From positions 1 through 64,000 of the forward strand of contig JAUXTH010000050.1 in the NCBI GenBank assembly GCA_030679035.1: DNA of 64,000 bases, read 5' to 3'. This document shows positions 37,160-46,081 of this stretch, one piece after another. A program made the position numbers and the translations under genes. The stretch comes from Methylobacter sp. GTDB lineage: Bacteria > Pseudomonadota > Gammaproteobacteria > Methylococcales > Methylomonadaceae. Position 1 is the first letter of the stretch. Every line of letters begins with the position of its first letter. The notes under the pieces were generated by a model that ran no database searches, had not been told where the DNA came from, and saw only the letters and a program-made list of their open reading frames with translations.

Positions 37160-39162
37160 TGGAAAATAAAATGTTTAAAAAAATAACTCTCTTTAGCGTT
37201 GTCTTAGCTTTAATAGTTATCGTAGTCGGTTCATACGTCCGGTTATCCGGGGCGGGGTTGGGCTGTCCTGATTGGCCTGGATGTTATGGGCAGGCCATAG
37301 TAAGCGATCACGCCGATTTTAAGACGCAGGCGGCGGAAGCTTTTCCGGGTCAGACTCCCGATATTGCCAAGGCCTGGAAGGAAATGAGCCATCGTTATCT
37401 AGCAGCAACCTTGGGCATCGCTATCCTGTTGCTGGCGCTACTTTGCTGGCGTGAACAACAAAACCGTTTTGCGGTTATCACGGCTTCATTGGGTTTGGTG
37501 CTTTTGGTTGGATTGCAGGCAGCCTTAGGCATGTGGGCCGTAAAACTGCATGTGATGCCGATTGTAGTAACCGGCCATTTGTTGTTGGGCATGATGACTT
37601 TCTGGCTGCTGTTCTGGCTGTATTTGCGGGTTAAGCCTAAAGCTTCGCTGTTAACCGTGCGCAGCAATGGATTGGCTTGGTTTGCCCGGGTTGCAATGGG
37701 CGTGCTGTTTTTAGAGATTGTTTTGGGCGGCTGGGTCAGCGCTAACTATGCTGCTTTAGCCTGTTCGGGATTTCCTAATTGCAATGGCTCATGGTGGCCT
37801 ACAGCCGATTATCGAACGGCGCTGGACTTATTTAACGGATTAAGCACCGGTTATACCGGCGTCATCGCATTCGATGCGCAGGTTGCCGCAAACTGGCTGC
37901 ATCGAGTCGGTGCGCTGGTTAGTTTTATCGTGCTCACCTTGTTGATGCTGAATGCAACATCGGCGCACCATCCAAAACCGGTCAGACGCGCAGGCTTATG
38001 GCTGAGCGTGCTGCTGTTGGCTCAGATCGGCTCAGGCATAGTCGGCATTAAACTGGGGGCGCCTTTATGGGTTGCTGTCGCACATAATGCGTTTGCCGCC
38101 TTGTTGATGTTGCCGTTGATTGCGATCAGTTTTTACAGTCGAAAGGCTTATGCTGAAGAGCTAAAACCAGCCGTAGAAGTTGAGCAAGCGGAAGGCGCAG
38201 TTGTTCCAGCAGCGGAAGAAGCTTATCAGATACCGGAACCCGAGTCGCTCTACCTGCGCCTTAAGACTCAGTTAAAGCGTACCCGTTCCGGCCTTAGCGG
38301 GGTATTGGCGCATATTCCTCTGGGTCGACAAGAAATTGACAGGGATTTGCTAGAAGAAATTGAAGCCAGTTTGTTGATGGCTGATATAGGCGTTGATGCG
38401 ACCACGGAAATCATCAAGCGCTTAACTGAAAGTGTGGAACGTCACCAGCTCAATGACGGCGAGGCTTTATCCGCCGCCTTAAAGCAGGAGCTGCTGAGCA
38501 TGCTACAGCCGTGTAGCAAGAACCTGCATATTCCCAAACAGGACAAGCCTTTTGTTATCCTGGTCGTCGGCGTCAATGGGGCGGGTAAAACCACTACCAT
38601 CGGCAAACTGGCCAAACGCCTTCAGGCGCAAGGCCATAGCGTCATGCTGGCCGCCGGTGATACCTTTAGAGCCGCGGCTGTCGAGCAATTGCAAACCTGG
38701 GGCGAGCGCAATAACATCCATGTCGTGGCTCAGCATACCGGAGCCGATTCGGCATCGGTCATTTATGATGGCGTGCAATCCGCGCAGGCCAAAGGCATTG
38801 ATGTGTTGATTGCCGATACCGCCGGACGCCTGCATACCAAATCCAACCTGATGGATGAATTGAAAAAAGTAAAACGCATTATCAGCAAGCTGGATGAAAC
38901 TGCGCCTCATGAAGTGCTATTGGTATTGGATGCCGGTACCGGACAAAACGCCTTGTCGCAGGCAAGACTGTTTAATGAAACCGTGGCGTTGACTGGTTTG
39001 GCGCTGACCAAGCTCGACGGCACGGCAAAAGGCGGTATTATTTTCGCGCTGGCCAAACAGTTCAACATTCCGATTCGTTTTATTGGAATAGGCGAGGGCA
39101 TTGATGATCTGCAGGATTTTGATGCAGAGGCTTTTGTAAACGCATTGTTTGTCAAAGACTAG
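37159..39162 (+). CDS. Heme A synthase (COX15/CtaA) - FtsY fusion protein
   Basis: Residues ~1-330: 8 TM COX15 with MSHRYLAAT, TGHLLLG, WLHRVGA, AHNAFAA; residues ~365-667: SRP receptor NG domain (VVGVNGAGKTTTIGKLA, GDTFRAAAVEQL, DTAGRLH, TKLDGTAKGG). Confidence 0.95.
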   Translation: MENKMFKKITLFSVVLALIVIVVGSYVRLSGAGLGCPDWPGCYGQAIVSDHADFKTQAAEAFPGQTPDIAKAWKEMSHRYLAATLGIAILLLALLCWREQQNRFAVITASLGLVLLVGLQAALGMWAVKLHVMPIVVTGHLLLGMMTFWLLFWLYLRVKPKASLLTVRSNGLAWFARVAMGVLFLEIVLGGWVSANYAALACSGFPNCNGSWWPTADYRTALDLFNGLSTGYTGVIAFDAQVAANWLHRVGALVSFIVLTLLMLNATSAHHPKPVRRAGLWLSVLLLAQIGSGIVGIKLGAPLWVAVAHNAFAALLMLPLIAISFYSRKAYAEELKPAVEVEQAEGAVVPAAEEAYQIPEPESLYLRLKTQLKRTRSGLSGVLAHIPLGRQEIDRDLLEEIEASLLMADIGVDATTEIIKRLTESVERHQLNDGEALSAALKQELLSMLQPCSKNLHIPKQDKPFVILVVGVNGAGKTTTIGKLAKRLQAQGHSVMLAAGDTFRAAAVEQLQTWGERNNIHVVAQHTGADSASVIYDGVQSAQAKGIDVLIADTAGRLHTKSNLMDELKKVKRIISKLDETAPHEVLLVLDAGTGQNALSQARLFNETVALTGLALTKLDGTAKGGIIFALAKQFNIPIRFIGIGEGIDDLQDFDAEAFVNALFVKD

Positions 39163-39180
39163 AAAATCGTTCATAAAAAT

Positions 39181-39282
39181 GGAACACGGATGACACGGAT
39201 TAGGCGGATAATCACTGATTTAAAAGTGTGTGGCATTTTTAAAAAACCGCGTAAATCAGTCCAATCCGTGTCATCCGTGTTC
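39181..39282. repeat. Inverted-repeat element between ftsY and ftsE
   Basis: GGAACACGGATGACACGGATT...AATCCGTGTCATCCGTGTTC. Confidence 0.85.
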
Positions 39283-39338
39283 TATTAATCATAATAATCA
39301 GCGTTCTATTTTGGGCTGTGGGGTAGTACAAAAAACCT

Positions 39339-40013
39339 ATGTTAAAGTTCGATAATGTCAGTATGAGGTACCCTGGAGCAGGCGATGTGTTGCGCAATGT
39401 CAGTTTTCATCTGGCGCGTGGTGAGATGGCTTTTCTGACCGGACATTCAGGTGCCGGAAAAAGCACGTTGTTGAAATTGATTGCGCTGATCGAGCGTTGC
39501 AGCCGTGGGCAGGTTTTACTGGACGGCGAAAGCCTCAACTTAGCTAAAGACAGACAGGTTCCTTACCTACGCAGGAAAGTGGGTTTGATTTTCCAGGATT
39601 ACAAGCTGCTGCAGGACAGGACGGTTTTCGATAACGTGGCATTGCCGCTAGTGATAGCTGGTTACGGACATAATGAGGTTTCCCGAAGAGTGCGGGCATC
39701 ATTGGATAAAGTCGGGCTATTAGGTAAAGAAAAAAAATACCCTGCTGTCTTATCCGGCGGCGAGCAGCAGCGGGTCGGGATTGCCAGGGCGGTCGTTAAT
39801 AAGCCGCCGATGATTCTGGCCGATGAACCGACCGGAAATCTTGATCCGGAATTGTCCACTGAAATCATGCATTTGTTCGAGCAATTCCAACAGGTCGGCG
39901 TTACCATATTCATTGCCTCCCATGATATTTCATTGATTGCTCAGATGAACCATCGAATATTAAAGCTGGATCACGGTCAACTGGTTGGCGAGTTAAATGA
40001 TGAAACACGTTAA
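39339..40013 (+). CDS. ftsE: Cell division ABC transporter ATP-binding protein
   Basis: GHSGAGKSTLLKLI, SGGEQQRVGIARA; order ftsY-E-X-rpoH. Confidence 0.97.
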   Translation: MLKFDNVSMRYPGAGDVLRNVSFHLARGEMAFLTGHSGAGKSTLLKLIALIERCSRGQVLLDGESLNLAKDRQVPYLRRKVGLIFQDYKLLQDRTVFDNVALPLVIAGYGHNEVSRRVRASLDKVGLLGKEKKYPAVLSGGEQQRVGIARAVVNKPPMILADEPTGNLDPELSTEIMHLFEQFQQVGVTIFIASHDISLIAQMNHRILKLDHGQLVGELNDETR

Positions 40014-40995
40014 TAAAAAACCGGGTAAACAGGAGCCGCGCTGGCAAACCAAAATCTCCGGCGGTAATTTTGTCGATAAATTCCACGCTTATCGGAACCA
40101 TCATGCGCAAGCGTTGTTTTCAAGTCTGGGACGATTGGTCGCGTCGCGATTCTCATCGGCAATGACCATAGTGGTTTTGGCGATTGCCATTTCACTGGCG
40201 ACCGGCTTTTATATCCTGGTGGCGAACCTTCAGCAGTTGGCGGGCAATTTGGAAGCCAGCAATCAAATCTCATTATTCCTTAAAGATGACATTTCCGAGG
40301 CCAGGACAAACAAGTTTGTAAATAGCATCAAGCAAAATCCTGATGTCCAGGACGTAAAACTCATTACCAAGGAACAGGCGCTGGCAGAGTTCCAATCCTA
40401 CAGCGGTTTCGGTGAAGCAATAAAAGCCCTGGAAAAAAATCCGCTGCCGGTAGTCATTCAGGTGCAGCCCAAAAATTCATTGGAAAACGAGCAGGCGCTT
40501 CAGGCTTTGCTCGAGGATTTTAGCCGGTCGGCGGAAGTGGATTTTGCTCAGTTGGATATGCAATGGGTTAAGCGCCTAAAATCCATTATGGAGGTGGTGC
40601 GGTGTGGCGTTTTCTTATTGAGCTTGTTGCTGGGGGCGGGAGTGCTGTTTATTACCGCCAATACCATACGTCTGGAATTATATAACCGGCGTGACGAAAT
40701 CGTGATCGCCAAGCTGGTGGGCGCGACCAATGGCTTCATTTGCAGACCTTTTTTGTACGGTGGATTCTGGATCGGCTTTTTTTCCGGCGTCGCGGCATGG
40801 TTTATTGTTACGGTGATCATGTTGATTTTGAGGCAGCCGGTCGAAACACTTTCCCGGCTTTATGATAGCGCTTTTCATGTGCTGTTTTTGGGCTTTACTG
40901 AAACATTAGCATTGTTGTTTATCTCATCCGTATTGGGCGTGGTGGGTTCATGGATAGTGCTGCATTTCCAACTTCGACAATTAAAACCCGAGTAG
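39997..40995 (+). CDS. ftsX: Cell division permease-like protein
   Basis: FtsX topology and synteny. Confidence 0.95.
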   Translation: MMKHVNKKPGKQEPRWQTKISGGNFVDKFHAYRNHHAQALFSSLGRLVASRFSSAMTIVVLAIAISLATGFYILVANLQQLAGNLEASNQISLFLKDDISEARTNKFVNSIKQNPDVQDVKLITKEQALAEFQSYSGFGEAIKALEKNPLPVVIQVQPKNSLENEQALQALLEDFSRSAEVDFAQLDMQWVKRLKSIMEVVRCGVFLLSLLLGAGVLFITANTIRLELYNRRDEIVIAKLVGATNGFICRPFLYGGFWIGFFSGVAAWFIVTVIMLILRQPVETLSRLYDSAFHVLFLGFTETLALLFISSVLGVVGSWIVLHFQLRQLKPE

Positions 40996-41003
40996 AAAAA
41001 TTA

Positions 41004-41030
41004 TTAGCACTCTTGCGTGCAGAGTGCTAG
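41004..41030 (+). promoter_or_regulatory. CIRCE-like HrcA operator upstream of rpoH
   Basis: TTAGCACTC-ttgcgtgca-GAGTGCTAG, one mismatch to TTAGCACTC-N9-GAGTGCTAA. Confidence 0.88.
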
Positions 41031-41061
41031 AATTTGAAAAAAATCTTACAAGGGGGTTTCA

Positions 41062-41919
41062 ATGAGTAACGCATTAGCTTTACCCGTTAATTTATCGGTC
41101 GGAACATTCGACGCCTATTTGAATGTCGTCAGGCAAATGCCTAAATTGACAGTAGAGCAGGAACGCGAGTTAGCCTTAAAATTTAGGGATAACGGTGACT
41201 TGGAAGCCGCACGCGAATTGGTGATGACCAATCTGCGCTTTGTGATTCATGTTGCCAGAGGCTACAGCGGTTATGGCTTGTCTATGCCGGATATTATCCA
41301 GGAAGGCAATGTTGGCTTGATGAAAGCCGTTAAACGCTTTGATCCTGACGTCGGCGTGCGTTTGGTCTCTTTCGCCGTACACTGGATTAAAGCCGAAATT
41401 CACGAGTATGTGATCAAAAACTGGGGCATCGTAAAAGTTGCGACCACCAAGGCGCAGCGCAAGCTGTTTTTTAACCTGCGTAAATCGAAATCGGATTTGG
41501 GCTGGTTATCCAATGACGAAGCGGTGGCGATTGCCAAAGATCTTGATGTTGATGTCAGTACCGTTTACGAAATGGAAAAGCGTCTTGGCAGCAGGGATAT
41601 GTCGTTTGATATGCCTGTCGACGAAGCAACGGAAGAAAGCTATGTTGCTCCGGCCAGCTATCTTCATCAGCACGGCGCTGATCCTGCGGTGCTGCTTGAG
41701 AATTCGGATTGGGTGGGGCATGAGCAGGATTTACTGGCTGATGCGATGGCGGAGCTGGACGAGCGCAGTCTGGACATTCTGTCGAGTCGCTGGCTGGTGG
41801 ACAAAAAAGCCACCTTGCATGAGCTTGCCGAACGCTACAATGTGTCAGCCGAGAGAATCAGACAGCTGGAACAAAATGCGATGAAAAAATTGAGGGCGGC
41901 AGTTGAACTTGCCGCTTGA
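41062..41919 (+). CDS. rpoH: RNA polymerase sigma-32 factor
   Basis: VARGYSGYGLSMPDIIQEGNVGLMKAVKRFDP; ftsEX-rpoH synteny. Confidence 0.98.
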   Translation: MSNALALPVNLSVGTFDAYLNVVRQMPKLTVEQERELALKFRDNGDLEAARELVMTNLRFVIHVARGYSGYGLSMPDIIQEGNVGLMKAVKRFDPDVGVRLVSFAVHWIKAEIHEYVIKNWGIVKVATTKAQRKLFFNLRKSKSDLGWLSNDEAVAIAKDLDVDVSTVYEMEKRLGSRDMSFDMPVDEATEESYVAPASYLHQHGADPAVLLENSDWVGHEQDLLADAMAELDERSLDILSSRWLVDKKATLHELAERYNVSAERIRQLEQNAMKKLRAAVELAA

Positions 41920-42020
41920 CCCTTCGGCTATCGCTCAGGGCAGGCCCTTGATTTCGTTGCAGGGTAGGGTTGTGGTTTCGCATATGACAAAGGGTATCGG
42001 CTTTAAATTTCAGGAAAGGT

Positions 42021-42106
42021 GGAGCCGCGACTTCAGTCGCGCTGATGGTTGTTATCGTCATCGCCCGTGTATATGATGTTTCATGCGCGACTGAAGTCGC
42101 GTCTCC
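42021..42106. repeat. REPIN-like inverted pair
   Basis: GGAGCCGCGACTTCAGTCGCGC...GCGCGACTGAAGTCGCGTCTCC. Confidence 0.85.
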
Positions 42107-42141
42107 AGTTATAGTTTCCCTGCATTTTAAAGTAGATACAC

Positions 42142-42176
42142 AAAAGGCTTAACGACATATCGTTAAGCCTTTTTTA
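42142..42176 (+). terminator. Terminator between convergent genes
   Basis: AAAAGGCTTAACGA-CATA-TCGTTAAGCCTTTTTT. Confidence 0.85.
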
Positions 42177-42204
42177 TTGCCTAGGATTTTGATCGGCTGA
42201 TTTT

Positions 42205-42441
42205 TTAAACTGGCCTCAGTATATCCAGAACCGCTTGAGCCTGTTTTGCAGTTTCAATGCCTAGATTAGTCAGATAGCCGCCGTCATCCTGTGACACTAA
42301 GCCTTTTTCGAATAGTCGATGGGTGGCGGCAATGGTTTCCGGTGTAGCGGTTTTATGTACCTTGATTCCTTCTTGCATGGTGGACAGGTTGTAGCGAACC
42401 AGAATGTTCAGTTCCTCTACAATATCTTGGGTATAGGGCAT
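42205..42441 (-). CDS. TIGR02647-like small conserved protein
   Basis: MPYTQDIVEELNILVRYNLSTMQEGIKVHK... Confidence 0.65.
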   Translation of the reverse strand: MPYTQDIVEELNILVRYNLSTMQEGIKVHKTATPETIAATHRLFEKGLVSQDDGGYLTNLGIETAKQAQAVLDILRPV

Positions 42442-42511
42442 AGCAAATCCTCATGACTCATTGATTAAGGCAAGTAGCATAATGCTATTTACAACGAAGG
42501 AGTATCTTTTT

Positions 42512-43201
42512 TTACGCAGTCTTCTTTCTTGCAACGATCACGCCGTCACGGGTCGGGTTGATGAACGTGTCAAAGTCAGGATCATTAAAAATGAGTTCAT
42601 TGTGCTCAATAATCGCTTCAGTCCAGCCGGGGAAAATATCGGTATATTTATCAACCGCCACCCGGCCGCGCCAAAGCACATTATCGGCAATATACAGTCC
42701 ACCGGGGCGAATCCTGTCTTTAGCCATAAGCCAAATCGCAGGATAATTGCCTTTATCGACATCGTTGTAGCAGATGTCGAACAAGCCCTCGGTTTGAGCA
42801 AAAACCTCCTGGGCCATGCCCGCCCGAAAATCGATTCGATCCCACAAACCAGCTGCACTGAGATAGTGTTCAGCTTTTTCCTGATTCAGAAAATCGGCAT
42901 CGGTGCAAATTACCTGGCCTTTCGGGCCGACCGCCTTGGCAAACCAATAGGCGGAATAACCATAGCCGCTGCCGAATTCAAACACCCGTTCGGCATTGAT
43001 CATTTTGGCCTGTGCTTCAATAAAAACGCCCACCAAGCGACCAATGATAGGGAAATTGTTTTTATGAGCTAGCGCTTCCATCTCGGTTAGTACCGGATGA
43101 TCGGTGTGTCGCAGCAAGCCATGCATGTAATTTTCAATGGCTGGGTTGACCGGGATCAATACGCCGGGATTTGAAACGGTAGGGGATTTTATATCGGCCA
43201 T
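42512..43201 (-). CDS. O-methyltransferase (class I SAM)
   Basis: VFEFGSGYGYSAYWFAKAV, DICYNDVDKGNYPAIW. Confidence 0.9.
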   Translation of the reverse strand: MADIKSPTVSNPGVLIPVNPAIENYMHGLLRHTDHPVLTEMEALAHKNNFPIIGRLVGVFIEAQAKMINAERVFEFGSGYGYSAYWFAKAVGPKGQVICTDADFLNQEKAEHYLSAAGLWDRIDFRAGMAQEVFAQTEGLFDICYNDVDKGNYPAIWLMAKDRIRPGGLYIADNVLWRGRVAVDKYTDIFPGWTEAIIEHNELIFNDPDFDTFINPTRDGVIVARKKTA

Positions 43202-43309
43202 TAGCGGTTCCTCATGAAGGATTGTGACGTGAGTGCTTGTTGGCGTTGGTCCGCCGAAGTACAAGGTAGTGCTGAATTTTAGCCTAATGAGGCCGGGTAC
43301 GGCGAGGGT

Positions 43310-44317
43310 TTAAAATAATTCAATTTCACTGGCGTTGTTATCTTGCACAAGGGCCATGTCTTCATACAAAACCACCCTGTTTCTGCCATTGTCTTTGGCG
43401 TAATAAAGCGCTTTATCGGCATGATCCAATTGTGTTGTGGGCATCGATATGCCGTCGACATGCGTTAAGCCAACGCTGACGGTGACTCGGCCGACAGTAG
43501 GGAAATTGTAATTGGCAACTTCTTCCCGGAAACGGTTAAACACAGTCACAGCCGTTTCCTGGCTGGCTAAATTCAGGATAACAACAAATTCTTCGCCGCC
43601 GAAGCGGAATAGGAAGTCATTGTAACGAAAGCATTTCCCCATCAGCTGGCTAAATGTCAGCAGCACCTCGTCGCCATATAAATGGCCGAAATCATCATTA
43701 ACCCGTTTAAAATGGTCAATATCCAGTATCGCGATCCACGAGCTTTTCTCCTCTAATTTATCAATGATTTGATAGTCGCTGTAATGTTCGCAAACTTGTA
43801 ATAAACGAGTGTCTAAGGACTGCCGATTAGGCAATTTGGTTAGCACGTCCCGTTCTTTGGTATCATGCAATATCACCAGGTTTCGGTATATCCCCCGGAG
43901 ATGGCTCAGTAAATCAAGCATTTCCTGGTTAAATGCTCCTTCCAGATGGATGGCGCGTTCAGGGCCGCCGCAGCCTTTTATGGAAAAAATAGCCCACGCA
44001 TACAAACCGGATTGATCGGGAGCGCCGAGATTTAAGTCAATCGTATGATCAATTTCGGTAAGCAGGGTGTTATGATCTTCTTCATCATTCCGGGTAAAGT
44101 TCAAAGGAAATTTCCGGATTAACAGTTCATGAACAGTGGCCGCTTCTCCCGGTTCTTTCTTTTCGTGATTATATATTTCATAAGCAGTCGCGCTATCAAC
44201 CCACGGAATATCAGTAAGAACGCCTAAAAACTTATGCGTTAATGCCTGATAATCCTGCTGGGCAGATAATTGTAAAGACCAGGAAAAAACTTGCTGTACT
44301 GTTAGATTGAGGCTCAT
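43310..44317 (-). CDS. GGDEF diguanylate cyclase
   Basis: LFRFGGEEFVVILN; VSVGLTHVDG. Confidence 0.93.
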   Translation of the reverse strand: MSLNLTVQQVFSWSLQLSAQQDYQALTHKFLGVLTDIPWVDSATAYEIYNHEKKEPGEAATVHELLIRKFPLNFTRNDEEDHNTLLTEIDHTIDLNLGAPDQSGLYAWAIFSIKGCGGPERAIHLEGAFNQEMLDLLSHLRGIYRNLVILHDTKERDVLTKLPNRQSLDTRLLQVCEHYSDYQIIDKLEEKSSWIAILDIDHFKRVNDDFGHLYGDEVLLTFSQLMGKCFRYNDFLFRFGGEEFVVILNLASQETAVTVFNRFREEVANYNFPTVGRVTVSVGLTHVDGISMPTTQLDHADKALYYAKDNGRNRVVLYEDMALVQDNNASEIELF

Positions 44318-44580
44318 CGGTACTCAGTCACAATATCGAAAGATTCGATTATGCGACTTTTACCGCAAAAATGGGACTTTTTTTCGAGAATTTGTGTCGA
44401 TTTAAAAATGCGAAATAGTTAAATATTATCTCTAGCCCTTATGTTGAGGGTTGTTTCTTGCTCTACTGCGTGAGTATTTTCGGTCATTGTTTTTTATATT
44501 CGGTCTTCACTGCTGCCAGGTATACTTTAAGACAACGAGCTGGGGTAGGGGCAATGCCATAAAGTTAAGGTCAATGTCAC

Positions 44581-44663
44581 TGTAGGAGCGGGCCGCGCCC
44601 GCGATATTGAGGCAGTGATTTATAAATTACGTTACATCATCGCGGGCATGGCCCGCTCCTACA
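44581..44663. repeat. REPIN-like inverted pair
   Basis: TGTAGGAGCGGGCCGCGCCCGCGAT...ATCGCGGGCATGGCCCGCTCCTACA. Confidence 0.9.
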
Positions 44664-44672
44664 ACGCTTAAC

Positions 44673-45572
44673 TTAATGACATTGGGGGTAGGGGTACAAA
44701 CTGGCCAACAACTTATCGAGCATAGTTTCCGCCTGATGCAGATAGCCTTGCCCGAACAGGTTCAGGTGATTGAGTATATGGTATAAGTTGTACAGCGTTT
44801 TTCTGTTTGCATAGCCCGGCTCTAATGGATAAACGGCTTGATAAGCCAGATAAAATGCCGGACTGAAACCGCCGAACAACTCGGTCATCGCCAGATCGGT
44901 TTCCCGGTCGCCAAAGTAGCAGGCCGGATCGTAAATAACCGGATTGCCCTGATCGTCTGCCGCCGCATTGCCGCACCATAAATCGCCATGCACTAAAGCC
45001 GGTTGTGGCTGGTAGCCTGAAAATAACGGCTTTAAATCGGCACAGAGTTTCTCGCCCAGCGTTTGCAAACGGCCGCCATAACCCTTGGCTGCCGCCAGCT
45101 TTAGTTGATGACCCAAGCGTTGTTCAGACCAGAACGTAAGCCAGTTGTCATAACGGCCATTGACTTGAGCAGTGCTGCCGATGGTGTTGTCGCGGTGCCA
45201 GCCGAAATAGGGCTGCTTTTGCAGATGCAGCTGCGCCAGTTGCTTGCCCAGCAACTGCTCGGAACGGGGATTCAGGTTGTTTAGGGCGATATATTCAAGC
45301 GCCAAAAAGGCGTGCTCGGCTGTTTGTCCGCAAGCAATAAGTTTCGGTACGCGGATGGACTGGGTTTGCGCCAGGGCTTCCAGGCCTGCGGCTTCGGCCT
45401 CAAACATCGCAAGCCGAGCAGGACTGTTCAGTTTGACAAAAAAGCTCCGGTCTTCCCCCTGTAACCGATAAGCCGCATTAATATCGCCGCCCGACAGCGG
45501 CTTGGCTCCCAGCAACTTAAAAGGTTGGTCGGTTGCCGATTCGATGTGTTGAACAATCGCCTGCCAATTCAT
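44673..45572 (-). CDS. Fructosamine kinase family protein
   Basis: LSGGDINAAYRLQGEDRSFFVKLN, LVHGDLWCGNAAAD. Confidence 0.93.
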   Translation of the reverse strand: MNWQAIVQHIESATDQPFKLLGAKPLSGGDINAAYRLQGEDRSFFVKLNSPARLAMFEAEAAGLEALAQTQSIRVPKLIACGQTAEHAFLALEYIALNNLNPRSEQLLGKQLAQLHLQKQPYFGWHRDNTIGSTAQVNGRYDNWLTFWSEQRLGHQLKLAAAKGYGGRLQTLGEKLCADLKPLFSGYQPQPALVHGDLWCGNAAADDQGNPVIYDPACYFGDRETDLAMTELFGGFSPAFYLAYQAVYPLEPGYANRKTLYNLYHILNHLNLFGQGYLHQAETMLDKLLASLYPYPQCH

Positions 45573-46075
45573 CAGTACAGCTTGCCGAATAAATCCAGAT
45601 GAGTCAGATACAGCCTCATATCCAGCTCGAACCGGTGATAAGCGGGCTCCATGTGCTCGCACAGCTTATAAAACGCCTTGTTGTGATCCTTTTCCCTTAA
45701 ATGCGCCAGCTCATGTACGACGATCATCCTTAAAAATTCCAACGGAACATTTTTAAACAGCGACGCTATTCGGATCTCATTTTTCGCCTTGTGCTTGCCG
45801 CCCTGCACCCTGGAAATAAAGGTATGCAGGCCCAAGGCATGATGCAGGTCTTTAATCTTGTCATCGTAAATCACCTTGCTAAGGGGCTGGGATTGTTTCA
45901 ACAACGCATTTTTCAGGTCAACGGTATAGGTATAAAGCGCCTTATCCGTCCTGACCGTATGGGCCGCAGGATATTTTTTCAACAGCGCCTCGCCGAGTTT
46001 ATCGTTATCGATCAGCAGGCGCACTTGGCTGGTTACATTTTCGGAATAGCCGAGTAGATATTTCAATTCCGGCAT
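45572..46075 (-). CDS. YgjP-like M48-type metallopeptidase
   Basis: FLRMIVVHELAHLREKDHNKAFYKL. Confidence 0.88.
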   Translation of the reverse strand: MPELKYLLGYSENVTSQVRLLIDNDKLGEALLKKYPAAHTVRTDKALYTYTVDLKNALLKQSQPLSKVIYDDKIKDLHHALGLHTFISRVQGGKHKAKNEIRIASLFKNVPLEFLRMIVVHELAHLREKDHNKAFYKLCEHMEPAYHRFELDMRLYLTHLDLFGKLY

Positions 46076-46081
46076 GGTTGG

